Below are positions 9,741 through 19,924 of a stretch of 64,000 nt of DNA, piece after piece. Position 1 is the first letter of the stretch; every line of letters starts with the position of its first letter. The notes under the pieces were generated by a model. The model was not told the origin of the DNA. It saw nothing but the letters and a program-made list of their open reading frames with translations, and did no database searches. The stretch is from Cercospora beticola (Eukaryota; Ascomycota; Dothideomycetes; Mycosphaerellales; Mycosphaerellaceae), in NCBI RefSeq assembly GCF_033473495.1, contig NC_088935.1, positions 1,984,001 to 2,048,000 on the forward strand, written 5' to 3'. A program made the position numbers and the translations under genes.

Positions 9741-10919
9741 TCAGCTAGTGGAACGAGAGAATGTGTCATCAGCACTACCGCTACCTCCAACCATGCCACT
9801 CAATCCCGCAAGCCCTTCCGCAATCTCGTTCCTCCGTCTCTTATCCTCTTGCCTCTCTTGCTCTGCCAGGCTTTCTTCTCGATCGACGACAGCATACATT
9901 TTCTCTGCCATGAGTCGATTCTTTGCCTTTTCCTCGTTCAGGTAGGCATTCACCTCTCTCACAGACCTGCTCACCTCCGAACCCCAGCGAGGCTCCTGAG
10001 GCGAGGTCCGAGACCGACTGATTGCATGAGAGCCGGCATCGCTGATACCAGCATAAGCAAGCAATATGTCATCCCATTCGTCCTCTTGAGCTGCGATACC
10101 CTCCTGCTCCTGCAAATGATGTCGCAAGTCGTGTCGTTTTTGGCGCTGCTTGATGCGAGAGTTGAGATACCTTGTCAAAGCCAATGGCTGAGGTTTCTTC
10201 ATGCGTAAGACCGGTATGGCGTTGGCGCTGAAGACCTTGGGGATGTGCCGTTGCCCGGAGCCGCCCAGCCATTCTCTGGGAGTGGCATGCTCAAGAACGG
10301 AAGGTGGAGAAGGGGGAATGGTCGCTGCGTCTGCTGGGCGGTACTGAAACTTGGGCGGCGAGTCTGTGTCACGCAACGTTGTTGAGTCGAAGACATATTT
10401 CGAGATTGGCGGCCTGATCACGTCGCCTTGGGACAGCCCTTCTGTGATACGGCCAGTGTCGCTGTTGCGCTTGACCAGGACGACCTCGCAACGCGTACCC
10501 GTGCTAGCCGCATCCTCCACGACCGCAGCGTTATCTGTCTCCGTGCTCTCACTTTTGTAGTCAAAAGGCTCATTGTACTCTTCGCTAATCGAGCGCCGCG
10601 TGATCAAGGGCCCGTTCTTCACATTCTTCGGCGCCCTCTGTAGCAGATCCAGCACATATTGCTTGCTGTCCGCATCGCCGGCCACTGCAGCATCCAGATG
10701 GTCAATGGCTTCGTAGCCAGCTTCGAACAATAGCTTCAACTGGCGGTGCGACGTCGTGTGTCGGAAGCCTGCGAAACGACATCGGACGACATTGTTCAGT
10801 TCGTAGCGGCGCTGGGCTGGAATGTCGAGTTTGTTACATTGCGAGAGCAGGGCGCGATAGAGCGCGATCGCCGCGAGTCTGTGAGCGCCGGACTTGTGGG
10901 CGACAACGAACTTGGGCAT
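9741..10919 (-). CDS. LYR-motif (complex 1 LYR) protein
   Basis: Single exon, 392 residues. The N-terminus carries the LYR tripeptide in 'AALYRALLSQCNKLD'-type context (around residue 22), followed by an Arg-rich helix and a conserved Phe, as in LYR proteins, which act in mitochondrial Fe-S cluster transfer or respiratory complex assembly together with acyl carrier protein. Residues beyond about 110 form a long extension that is partly disordered, with a basic coiled coil near the end (about 335-375). Most LYR proteins are 80-150 residues, so the extension is unusual and may be lineage-specific. The ATG lies at 10917-10919. It is divergent from the TRAPPC11 gene 249 bp away, which suggests a shared promoter region. 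Confidence 0.75.
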   Translation of the reverse strand: MPKFVVAHKSGAHRLAAIALYRALLSQCNKLDIPAQRRYELNNVVRCRFAGFRHTTSHRQLKLLFEAGYEAIDHLDAAVAGDADSKQYVLDLLQRAPKNVKNGPLITRRSISEEYNEPFDYKSESTETDNAAVVEDAASTGTRCEVVLVKRNSDTGRITEGLSQGDVIRPPISKYVFDSTTLRDTDSPPKFQYRPADAATIPPSPPSVLEHATPREWLGGSGQRHIPKVFSANAIPVLRMKKPQPLALTRYLNSRIKQRQKRHDLRHHLQEQEGIAAQEDEWDDILLAYAGISDAGSHAISRSRTSPQEPRWGSEVSRSVREVNAYLNEEKAKNRLMAEKMYAVVDREESLAEQERQEDKRRRNEIAEGLAGLSGMVGGSGSADDTFSRSTS

Positions 10920-11168
10920 ATACGAATGGTCGTGTCGCGTTGGCAGAACGTGGGCGGGATGCAGCTGACCGGAGCTCGGGGTCTGTTGCCGATGTGCTGC
11001 TGTTTTGATGCCCCCTAATCAAGTTTTCATGGGCAGCTCGCCAAAAGGGCAGGCGTGCGTGAACTTCCAGACCGGGCGTCAAACATCTTGCTGCTGTCAA
11101 CATAATACCAACAACGTGTTACACCGACGCCGACATGCAGCAGCGGTGATAGCACTCTCAAGGCCAGC

Positions 11169-14100
11169 ATGGAGGCCTATCCACCTGATTATGTCCAGCA
11201 CAACCTGCCGCTGGTATTGCTGTCTGGCTTGGGACAGCTGGACCGCGATTCGGCCAAGTCGCCTCCTGCCCGACAGGAATCTGGCGCCCGGATTTCGACC
11301 GAATCGCCAGAATGCCATTCAGATCAAGCAAAGCGACTTCTGCAAGCGTTCCGATCGTTAGACGGCACAGACCGTGCCTGGAACTCTTCAGCCCAGCCTG
11401 GCCCCACAAGTAGCATTCGATTCAAGATCAAAGCTGTCGGCAGGACTTACAGTCTTCCGCCCCGGAAAGCTGCCCCCTTACCACAGTCACCGGGAGCAGA
11501 AGGTCCGCATGTTGCGAGGAACACCGAATTGCACTCCCCGTTGTCACCTCTGTCGCCAGGCTCGCCAGTCTTCCCTGATGGCGTTTTCACGCCTTTGTGG
11601 TTGCACAAACATCAAGAGCAAGTGCCTTGCCTCGTGCTGGCTGCGTTCCAGATCAGTGCCAACGAGGCTTCGCAGGATGAGCGCCTGAGAGGAGACATCA
11701 ATGCTATCCGCAATGCTCTTACCCGCTCTATGTTCAAGACCCGCTTTGCAGTATTGCTCATTAGCGATCGAAGTATTCTCGAAGCGCCGGACCTGGAAGA
11801 TCGGCTGGGCATGATACGCAGGGCAACAAACTTGGACTCCAAGTCGGGGTTATTCTTCATGCCTCCAATGGGCTCAGATGCTGAGATTGAGACTTTCGTT
11901 CATGACATGATGAAGGTCTTGCAGCCGCAATGTGTAGACTATTACCGAGACTTGACTAAGCATGCCCGGCGCAAGAAAGCGAGAGGTGGTCCTCCTCCCC
12001 TATCGCACACGCCAGTAGGTGGAGCATCTCAAGCGACGACCCAATCTGGTTGGAATGTGCGATACGAGTTCAAGCAGGCCGTGTTCGCGGAATACAGACA
12101 GGAAATGGATGTAGCTGAGCGACATTTCGCTGCCGCTCTGGAAGAACTCTTCAGTACTGAGGGCGGTGTCCTCGAGACGACGACAAATGTAAGTTCGGCT
12201 TGCATGATGTATCAGTCACTAGTCCTGGAGTGAATACTGACTAACCGTCTGATGTCTAGTGGTCCCCAAGATGGAACGAAGCAAGATTGTTGTCAGACGT
12301 GACTGCTTTGCGAATCCTTCGATGTCAATTGTGGCTGGGGCAAACCACAGGCGCTGTCCAATCATGGATGAGTTATAAGCACCGCATGAAAGACCTGATC
12401 GACCTGCGAGGCAAGGGATCAGGAACGTATAGCTGGGCTGCTTGGGAGGGTAGATGGGCTGTCATCATGTCACAGTTGATTCAGCGTGCTGAGGTCCCTT
12501 CCTTGCAAAGACCTCCCCCTGAAAGTTCTTCGGAACTAGCAGTGTTTGTCGAACCAGAAAGAGTTGCTTTAGCGACAGAGCGACTACGTCCGTGGGACTT
12601 GCTGCATCATCCAGGCTACTGGCTCCGGCTTCTTTCTCAAGGCATTCGAGCTCGATGGGTAAGGGCTCTGGCTATTCCAGATGAGGACCGCTTATCACCA
12701 GGGCAATCGCCAGCCTCGTCAGTAGCGAATCGCTGGAAAACGTACGATGCATATCTCGTACCCGACCCTCACGAGGAAATGTCCGTATCCGCGGAGGGAG
12801 GCCACGATCATGTCGCAGAGCTTGGAACTGCTTGCACGCAAGCGTCCAAGGAATTCGCCGCTCGTCAGCAATTGCGTATGAGCGAGCAGATAAGACTTGA
12901 ACTTGCCGAAGACTTGATTTCGGCAGGCCAACCCTCGGATGCCATCAAGCTACTGATGGAAATATGGGAAAGCTGCACATGGCGAGAAGACGAGTGGCAC
13001 ATCCCATTTGCACGTCTACTGCGTATGCTTCTTGACTGTGCACGCCAAGGAGACACGGAGCAATATTCCTCGATGATACCAGCCGTGACATGGGAACTCC
13101 TTGCTATTGCAAGCGATGGTTCATCGGACACACCGCTGGATTTGATGAATTGCGTGCCCGCGCCGTCCGAGAATGGCGCTATCGCATTGACAAACAGAGA
13201 CGGAGACAGGCTATGTCCTTTCGTTGTGTCGTTTGCCTTCGCAACGCAGAGCAGTTATGTCGGTGAGTCGCAACAATGTCAGCTGACATTGATGCTGAAC
13301 ACTGCCACGACGGCGAAGCCGATACAGCTCTCGTCCGTCCATATTCGACTCGGGAAGAAGCAGGTGCACGTTAATCACGAGTCTGACAGCACGCAAAGCT
13401 CGACAGCACCGGAACTGACGATCTTGCCATCGTTTGCTGAGCACGATAGCGGCAGCTCCGATGTCACAGCAGACTTACTCTTCAGCCCACAGAGTCCCAA
13501 GACTTTTCAGTTCGAGATCATGCTTCGTGAGGCGCAGGTGTGCCGCATCGACGAGGTGATCATTTATGTCAAAGAACCCAGCTTCAATCTGGAGCATGTT
13601 CTGGCAGATCATTGCGTCTTACCTCTAAACCGGTGGCAGGTTCGGGGCGACGAAAAAGCTGACAGTGTGTTGCTTCCTCACGTGGACCCCAAAGCAATTA
13701 CAATATTGCCGAAGCCACCGAAACTGCAGATCTCGCTGTTAGAGCCGCGAAAGAATTACTTCACTGACGAGCATATACGCCTGCGCGTGAACGTGTTCAA
13801 CGAGGAAACCGATTGCATAAGCGGTACAATCACACCCGCGCTTGTTGGCACCACCGACGACCCAGCAACGAGTCTGAAATGGGCTAGTGACGACGCTTCT
13901 GGTGCACCGGCAGTAATATCGGAGCTCTCTGCGTCCTCGAGTACAACGAAAGAACTTCTCTTACAAGCACCCACTGAAGCATCGAGCATCGCTTTGACGC
14001 TGGAGGTGCAGTACGCTCTGAAATCAGATCTCGACACCGTTCTGTCGAAAGCTGTCACTTTCGATCTGTCCTTCGTGCCTGCCTTCGAAGCCACCTTTAC

Positions 14101-14869
14101 GTTCTTACCTCGATGGAATCCGGACCCATGGCCGAGCTATTTCTCGAATACCAACACAGACATCCCCACTGGCATTAAGCAACAATGGGGATTTTGCGCT
14201 CAATTGTCATCGCTGACCGATCAAGATGTTCTGCTGCGCACATTGGAAGTTGTTGTGCACGAGGTACAGGGTGATGTGTTATGCACCGTTGCGGAGGCTA
14301 CACGAACCAACGAAGTGCTGCTTACGGCGCAGGCGAGGCACATGTCGGAATTCGAGCTTATTTCACAAAAGCTTTCTCTGGATGATCGCCGAGCAAGCCA
14401 TATCGACCTTTCGTTGATTGCAACGTGGTCGGTAGGGACTGCTACTGAAACGGCAGAAACGATCATTGCTGTGCCTCGCCTCACAGTCCCTACGTCGGAG
14501 CCTAGGGTGCTCTGTACGATCGAACGTGGTCAAACGGGTGCGAGCCCCATCTTACGCTACCATCTTGAGAACCCCTCTACTCATTACCTCACGTTTGCTT
14601 TGACGATGGAAGCAAACGACGACTTCGGGTTCAGCGGACCCAAGTATCGTGCTCTCAGCCTTACGCCGCTCAGTCGAAGCCAGGTCGAGTATCGACTACA
14701 GCTTCACAATGATACAGAAGGAGGCTCCTGGATATCTCCGAATCTGCAGGTTGTCGATTCGTATTACAACAAAACTCTGCGAGTCCACCCAGGTGACGCT
14801 CACGTCAAGCTAGCTGCCGATAAGACGGTTCAAGCCTGGACGGGAGTGGACGACGAGACCACTTCATGA
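11169..14869 (+). CDS. TRAPPC11: TRAPP complex subunit TRAPPC11 (foie gras/gryzun)
   Basis: Golgi/ER membrane-tethering factor subunit. Exons 11169..12188 and 12260..14869, with a 71-bp intron (GTAAGT...TCTAG) in phase 0, giving 1209 residues. The foie-gras region lies around residues 150-560, with the diagnostic helices 'EFKQAVFAEYRQEMDVAERHF' split before the intron and 'SDVTALRILRCQLWLG' after it. The C-terminal half (about 650-1200) is beta-rich, as in the gryzun domain. This subunit is found in filamentous ascomycetes and animals but not in budding yeast. A Pro/Ser-rich stretch (about 85-145) looks disordered. Confidence 0.88.
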
Positions 14870-15179
14870 GGTGCATTGATCCGGTTTATTCTTTCGATGC
14901 AGGAGCACGGTTGAGGCGCTCCTGTCAGTAGCGACGCCCGGACTTGCACTGGATCGAAGATTCTCTACGGCACGAAAAGCAATCACCAGATTTTCTGGCG
15001 TCGTGGATCGCTCTGGCTGGACTGAAGTGAGCTCTTCCCCTCGGGCCTTCTTCGCTGAATTCAAGATCTTATCCGGTCGCTTGTACTAGCGCGCTTTCCG
15101 GCAACTTCCGCCCTTCATATTGCGTCAGAGTTCGCTTGTCAAACGCGTGGCTCGTGGTTCTAGATTTCAAGCCAACGCG
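14870..15179. other. Intergenic region
   Basis: 310 bp between TRAPPC11 and the gankyrin-like gene on the same strand. No supported gene; 3' UTR and promoter presumed. Confidence 0.55.
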
Positions 15180-15950
15180 ATGGACGAGGAGCAAGCTTCG
15201 AAATTTGCACTTCACGCGAGCTGTCGCGAAGGTCAGAGTAAGCAGAAGGACAAAGGTAAGAGAACATGTCAACTCGTCTAACAACAGCCAGCACGACAGG
15301 TCGAATCGCTGCTGAACGCCGATAAGAAACTCGCCAACAGACGAGACGATGACGATCGACTCCCGCTACACTACGCCGCGTCCTACAATCGGACCGCCGT
15401 TGTCGAGATATTGTCAGACGTGAAGGGGTTCGATGTCGACGCACAAGATGGAAGTGGATGGACGGCCTTGATGATGGCAGCGAGCTTGAAAGACGGCGAC
15501 GAGATGGTGGATCTGCTGCTCAACAAGGGCGCCGACCCAGACGTCAAGAACAACAATGGACAAACCGCCCTGTTCTTTGCTGCATCCAAGTCGAACCTCG
15601 ACACGGCGAAGAAGCTCATTGCTCACAAAGCCAGTGCCAGGGTCAAGGACAGGCGCGGACAAATGCCCCTCCACAGAGCTGCAGCGGTCGGCAACGTACC
15701 CATTGTTAAGCTGTTGCTGGAGCATCGCAGTCCCGTCAATGGATCAGATGTTGACGGGTTGACGGCATTGCATCACGCCATTGCCGAGGGACACGGACAA
15801 ACAGCCGTGGAATTGTTGAAGGCTGGATCAGATGGCTCGAAACGAGACAGTGAAGGCAAGTTGCCCATACAGTTAGCCCCGGACAAGTCGGTGCGCGAAT
15901 TCATATTGCGAATGGCGGAGGAAGAGGGGATAGAGCTTCCGACATCGTAG
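15180..15950 (+). CDS. NAS6: Gankyrin/Nas6-like ankyrin-repeat proteasome chaperone
   Basis: Predicted chaperone for assembly of the 19S proteasome base, binding the Rpt3 C-terminus. Exons 15180..15237 and 15292..15950 (54-bp intron, acceptor CCAG), giving 238 residues, close to yeast Nas6 (228). Six to seven ankyrin repeats run from about residue 30 to 225, with repeated 'LPLHYAA', 'TALMMAAS', 'TALFFAAS', 'MPLHRAA' and 'TALHHAI' motifs. The start ATG is the only one giving the short Glu-rich N-terminus before repeat 1. The assignment rests on length and repeat number; generic ankyrin proteins can look alike. SEM1, another proteasome gene, lies 21 kb away. Confidence 0.8.
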
Positions 15951-16699
15951 CATGGAGATCACCGCCAGGAGATCACCTGGTGCACTGTGATCGTCATGCC
16001 TGCGGTAATATCACGAATCCCACAGAGAGGGTTAGCCTCACGCTTGAGAATCTCATAGCTCCCACTCCTGTGCATATATGCCTCATCAGGCGGAATGACG
16101 AGGCACCCAAATGGCCTCGTCAAATGTGCGTGAGAATATGCGTGCCAGGTGGTGCTGCACGCACGCAAAGCATGGTCTCGCTTTCCAGACCCGGCTGTGG
16201 GGCAATGCAGGGCTGGGGCCCGCCGGCGATGCATCGCATTGGTCTCGCATGTTGCATGGGGCCTCCGACTCCAGTTGCTTCTCTGCAGCACGCAGCCTGA
16301 CGAAAAATTTCGCCATCTGCGGGCCCCAATGGGTTCCTCAGCGTGCGAACGAATTGCGGGCGTCTCTCTTCATGTGTTGTGGGCAGCGAGAGTTTCGGGT
16401 AGCTGCCGCTAGCAACTTGATTGCCGTGAGCGTGGGCGCAAAGCCAGTTTCTGTGCATTTCGGCTGCCAGTAGACGTTGCGCGTTCTTTTTGTGATCCTT
16501 GATCATTGCAAGCTTTCGCATCTCTTTCCGTCTGCCAGCTTGTGACTGCCCGTTCGCCAGCCAGTCGGAGCAATGAGGAGCTGAGCGTGGAGGACCTCGC
16601 TGGACGTCTGTCTGTGCTTGTTGGCCCGCCCAGCGCCGGGCGAGGGAGGAGACTTTGTTGGCACTGGCACTGGCGTGATCGTCTTACTTTTGCACGACA
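15951..16699. other. Intergenic region upstream of SulP transporter
   Basis: 749 bp. Several short overlapping frames on both strands show no family signature. Probable promoter and leader of the gene at 16700. Confidence 0.55.
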
Positions 16700-19600
16700 A
16701 TGTCCTCCTTCCGGCACTTCAAGCGGCGGAGGATGTCTGCACTATCAGGCGCCGGAGACGTGGACGACCTTGCAGCTGACGGCGCCTCCTCCGGTACCAG
16801 GCATCGCGCAAGAGCACACTCTATCACTTCTGCCTATGGCAACAGCCTTCCCAGCAGATCTCACATTCATAATGTAAATCACAGCAGCCAATTACAAGGT
16901 ACGCGAGCTCCTTATCTAGACTTTCTGTCGGAAACCCACTCACTACTCGCAGATGTCCAATACTCCTCCTCTGGCGTTCGCGAGCAGACGGCAGAATTGT
17001 CGTCGTCCTTCTTGGGCGACTCTGAAATGGCAAAGCACTTCCAACAGCTGGAACCCAACAAGCAGCAGCTCTCCTCCGTGAATGACCCCATCGAAGAACA
17101 GAGCGAGCCAGTGACGCCGGACGAGCCAAGTGAGCACCGGGGATCTGACTTTCCAGGCTTGTCGTCCTCTGGTAACGATGCGTTGTTGATATACAATGAG
17201 AACGGAACGAGGCCTTCTCAAGGCACGGGACTTCGCCGATCATCCACCCGTCAATCACAAGCCATTGAGGATCAAGACGATGCCGACACATCAGCGAGAG
17301 TGCCTCTATTGCCCCGCGAAAGGATTTCCTCGTACCGGAAGCAGAGATATGGCACCACGCCGGATGCTGAGGGTCAGCCAGTCGCCAGAGAAGGCGTCCG
17401 AGGGTTCTGGAACAGATGGGTCCCACGTACTCCATCTGTCAATGCTGCCAAGCACAGCGTGAAGACCGTCGCAAACCCCAAGAGCTGGGATGCTCGCAAG
17501 ATGTACCAGGCAGCGATTGTGCAGCCCATAAGCACTTTGCCTTCGGTTTTCCTGGGGCTGTTGCTTAATTTATTGGATGCTCTTTCCTACGGAATCATCT
17601 TGTTCCCACTCGGCGAGGAAGTGTTCTCACAAATGGGCGCCGACGGAGTGTCCATGTTCTATGTCAGCTGCATTGTTTCGCAGCTGGTGTACTCTACAGG
17701 CAGCATCTTTCGAGGAGGTGTCGGTTCTGAGATGATTGAGGTCGTTCCATTCTTCCACAAGATGACATATATGATTATGGCCCGAATGGGAACCGAAAAT
17801 CCGGATGCCTTGAGAGCTACAGTCATCACCTCATACGCCATGAGCTCTATCTTGACAGGAATCGTCTTCTTCGGTCTTGGAACCGCGCGACTGGGCAACC
17901 TCGTCTCATTCTTCCCGCACTCCATCTTGGTCGGTTGCATAGGTGGCGTGGGCATCTTCCTTTTCTTAACAGGCTTGGAAGTGTCTGTTCGACTAGACGG
18001 CAACTTAGAACCTACAAAAGAGGTGTTCGACAAGCTGATTGCCCCAATGAGTATTGCTCAATGGCTGCCACCTTTGGTGCTTGCGATACTCCTTCTCGTC
18101 ATCAAGCGGTACTACGACAAGCCATTCTTGGTACCGGCATACTATATCGCCATTGCCGCCATCTTCTACATCGTGACTATCGCCGTACCGTCGCTCAACA
18201 TGGAGAAGTTGCGCGAAGCTGGATGGGTGTTTGAAGGCCCAGCTGCTGACACGACCTTCTACAACTTTTACAGCTATTACCAGTTCAGCATCGTGGATTG
18301 GAAGGCTGTCATCATGACAATTCCTTCTCAGCTGGCCTTGTGCTTCTTTGGCATCCTACATGTGCCGATCAACATCCCGAATCTGGCCATGAAAATGCAG
18401 GAAGACAACGTGAGCCTCAATCGGGAGCTGATCATGCACGGAGTCTCCAACACGCTGTCAGGATGCGTTGGCAGTATCCAGAACTACTTGGTCTATGTGA
18501 ACAGCGTACTGTTCATGGATACTGGTGGCGACTCTCGACTCGCTGGCTATATGCTTGCCGCAGCAACGACCGTTCTTTGGATGATCGGACCTGTTGTCAT
18601 TGGTTACGTACCAGTGATTGTCGTGGGGACACTTATCTACTACCTAGGAATAGACTTGGCGAAAGAAGCACTCTGGGACACGCGTGGAAGATTGGCCAAC
18701 CTGGAATACTTGACGATCTTCGTTATCGCCGTTGTCATGGGTATCTATGACTTCGTCGTGGGCGTTGCCATCGGCATCGGCTTGGCATGCCTGGTCTATG
18801 TCGTGCAGACGTCAAGAAAGTCTGTAATCCGAGCAGAGTTCTCCGGCGAGATTGCCGAGTCAACGGTGCGCCGTCATGCCAGGCAACGGGCATACCTTCA
18901 TCGCGTCGGACCTCAGATTCGGGTTGTCAAGATTGCAGGCTACCTGTTCTTCGGCAGTATCGTGGACGTGGAGAAACGAGTCCGTGCAACTATAGACGCG
19001 GAGACTTTTGCTCAGGCGCCCATTCGATACCTGGTATTGGACTTCTCCCACGTTACCGGCATTGACTTCTCAGCAGCAGAGGCCTTTGGACGCATGCACC
19101 GCATTCTTAGGCGAAGGGATGTAGAATTAGTCGTTGCTGGGGTCAACCTCACCGACGATGTTGGACGCAATCTGCAAAGAGATGGCCTGTTTGAGGAGAG
19201 CGACGAGACCCCGCCACCGAAAGTGTTTGAGAACCTGAATGGTGCTCTGGAGGCGTGCGAAAATGCCCTTCTCATCACACTGACGGAGAAGCAGTCGCAG
19301 AGCTTGAGAACAGGCGGAGACTCTCCTCCGATGGCAATTCCCGAACAGCACAAGCCATCGCCAATTTCTCAATTAGACAGCATTGTGGGCTCACCGCGTG
19401 CATTTGCTCGACATGCGGCCGCCGCGCAGACCATCACAGAGGTGAACCAACCCGAGCAAAACAGGTGGCAGAGTCTCAAACAGCCTTTGCCGCTGATCTT
19501 GCAAGCCTTCCAGGACTTGACAACCAAGACCGAGGACTTCTGGTTCCGAGCAGTTCCATACTTCGCGAGGAGAGAATTGACGAAAGGGCAGCTCCTATAC

Positions 19601-19924
19601 AGGAAAGGCGATAAACCGGATGGCTTCTACCTCCTCCAATCTGGACTGCTTCGTGCGGACTACTCGCTCGAGCAAGGCAATTACTACGAATCGATTGTGG
19701 CAGGCACGACGTGCGGAGAACTGCCATTTTTCAGCGAGACCGAAAGAACATGCAGCGTCTACGCCGAAACGGATTGCATTGCGTGGCTGTTGACCCCCGA
19801 GAAGTGGGAAGAGCTGCAGAAAAAGGATAGTGAGGTGGCGCAGGAATTGTTGAAGGTTGGTATGAAGCTCAGTGCGGAGCGGATGAATGCTATTACTAGT
19901 TATGTGTTGATTACGGCGAGTTGA
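16700..19924 (+). CDS. VSB1: SulP-family transporter with STAS and cyclic-nucleotide-binding-like domains
   Basis: Single exon, 1074 residues. Order: disordered Ser/Gln-rich cytosolic N-terminus (1-265); SulP membrane domain with about 10-12 segments (about 275-705, beginning 'QPISTLPSVFLGLLLNLLD'); STAS domain (about 735-855, 'VLDFSHVTGIDFSAAEAF'); cNMP-binding-like beta roll (about 945-1060, 'LLYRKGDKPDGFYLLQSGLL', 'CGELPFF'). This four-part layout and length match yeast YGR125W/Vsb1 (about 1036 residues), reported in vacuolar storage of basic amino acids, rather than plasma-membrane sulfate permeases, which lack the cNMP part. Location and substrate here are by homology. A GT/AG pair near 16874-16913 could be an intron but is not needed to keep the frame. 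Confidence 0.82.
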   Translation: MSSFRHFKRRRMSALSGAGDVDDLAADGASSGTRHRARAHSITSAYGNSLPSRSHIHNVNHSSQLQGTRAPYLDFLSETHSLLADVQYSSSGVREQTAELSSSFLGDSEMAKHFQQLEPNKQQLSSVNDPIEEQSEPVTPDEPSEHRGSDFPGLSSSGNDALLIYNENGTRPSQGTGLRRSSTRQSQAIEDQDDADTSARVPLLPRERISSYRKQRYGTTPDAEGQPVAREGVRGFWNRWVPRTPSVNAAKHSVKTVANPKSWDARKMYQAAIVQPISTLPSVFLGLLLNLLDALSYGIILFPLGEEVFSQMGADGVSMFYVSCIVSQLVYSTGSIFRGGVGSEMIEVVPFFHKMTYMIMARMGTENPDALRATVITSYAMSSILTGIVFFGLGTARLGNLVSFFPHSILVGCIGGVGIFLFLTGLEVSVRLDGNLEPTKEVFDKLIAPMSIAQWLPPLVLAILLLVIKRYYDKPFLVPAYYIAIAAIFYIVTIAVPSLNMEKLREAGWVFEGPAADTTFYNFYSYYQFSIVDWKAVIMTIPSQLALCFFGILHVPINIPNLAMKMQEDNVSLNRELIMHGVSNTLSGCVGSIQNYLVYVNSVLFMDTGGDSRLAGYMLAAATTVLWMIGPVVIGYVPVIVVGTLIYYLGIDLAKEALWDTRGRLANLEYLTIFVIAVVMGIYDFVVGVAIGIGLACLVYVVQTSRKSVIRAEFSGEIAESTVRRHARQRAYLHRVGPQIRVVKIAGYLFFGSIVDVEKRVRATIDAETFAQAPIRYLVLDFSHVTGIDFSAAEAFGRMHRILRRRDVELVVAGVNLTDDVGRNLQRDGLFEESDETPPPKVFENLNGALEACENALLITLTEKQSQSLRTGGDSPPMAIPEQHKPSPISQLDSIVGSPRAFARHAAAAQTITEVNQPEQNRWQSLKQPLPLILQAFQDLTTKTEDFWFRAVPYFARRELTKGQLLYRKGDKPDGFYLLQSGLLRADYSLEQGNYYESIVAGTTCGELPFFSETERTCSVYAETDCIAWLLTPEKWEELQKKDSEVAQELLKVGMKLSAERMNAITSYVLITAS

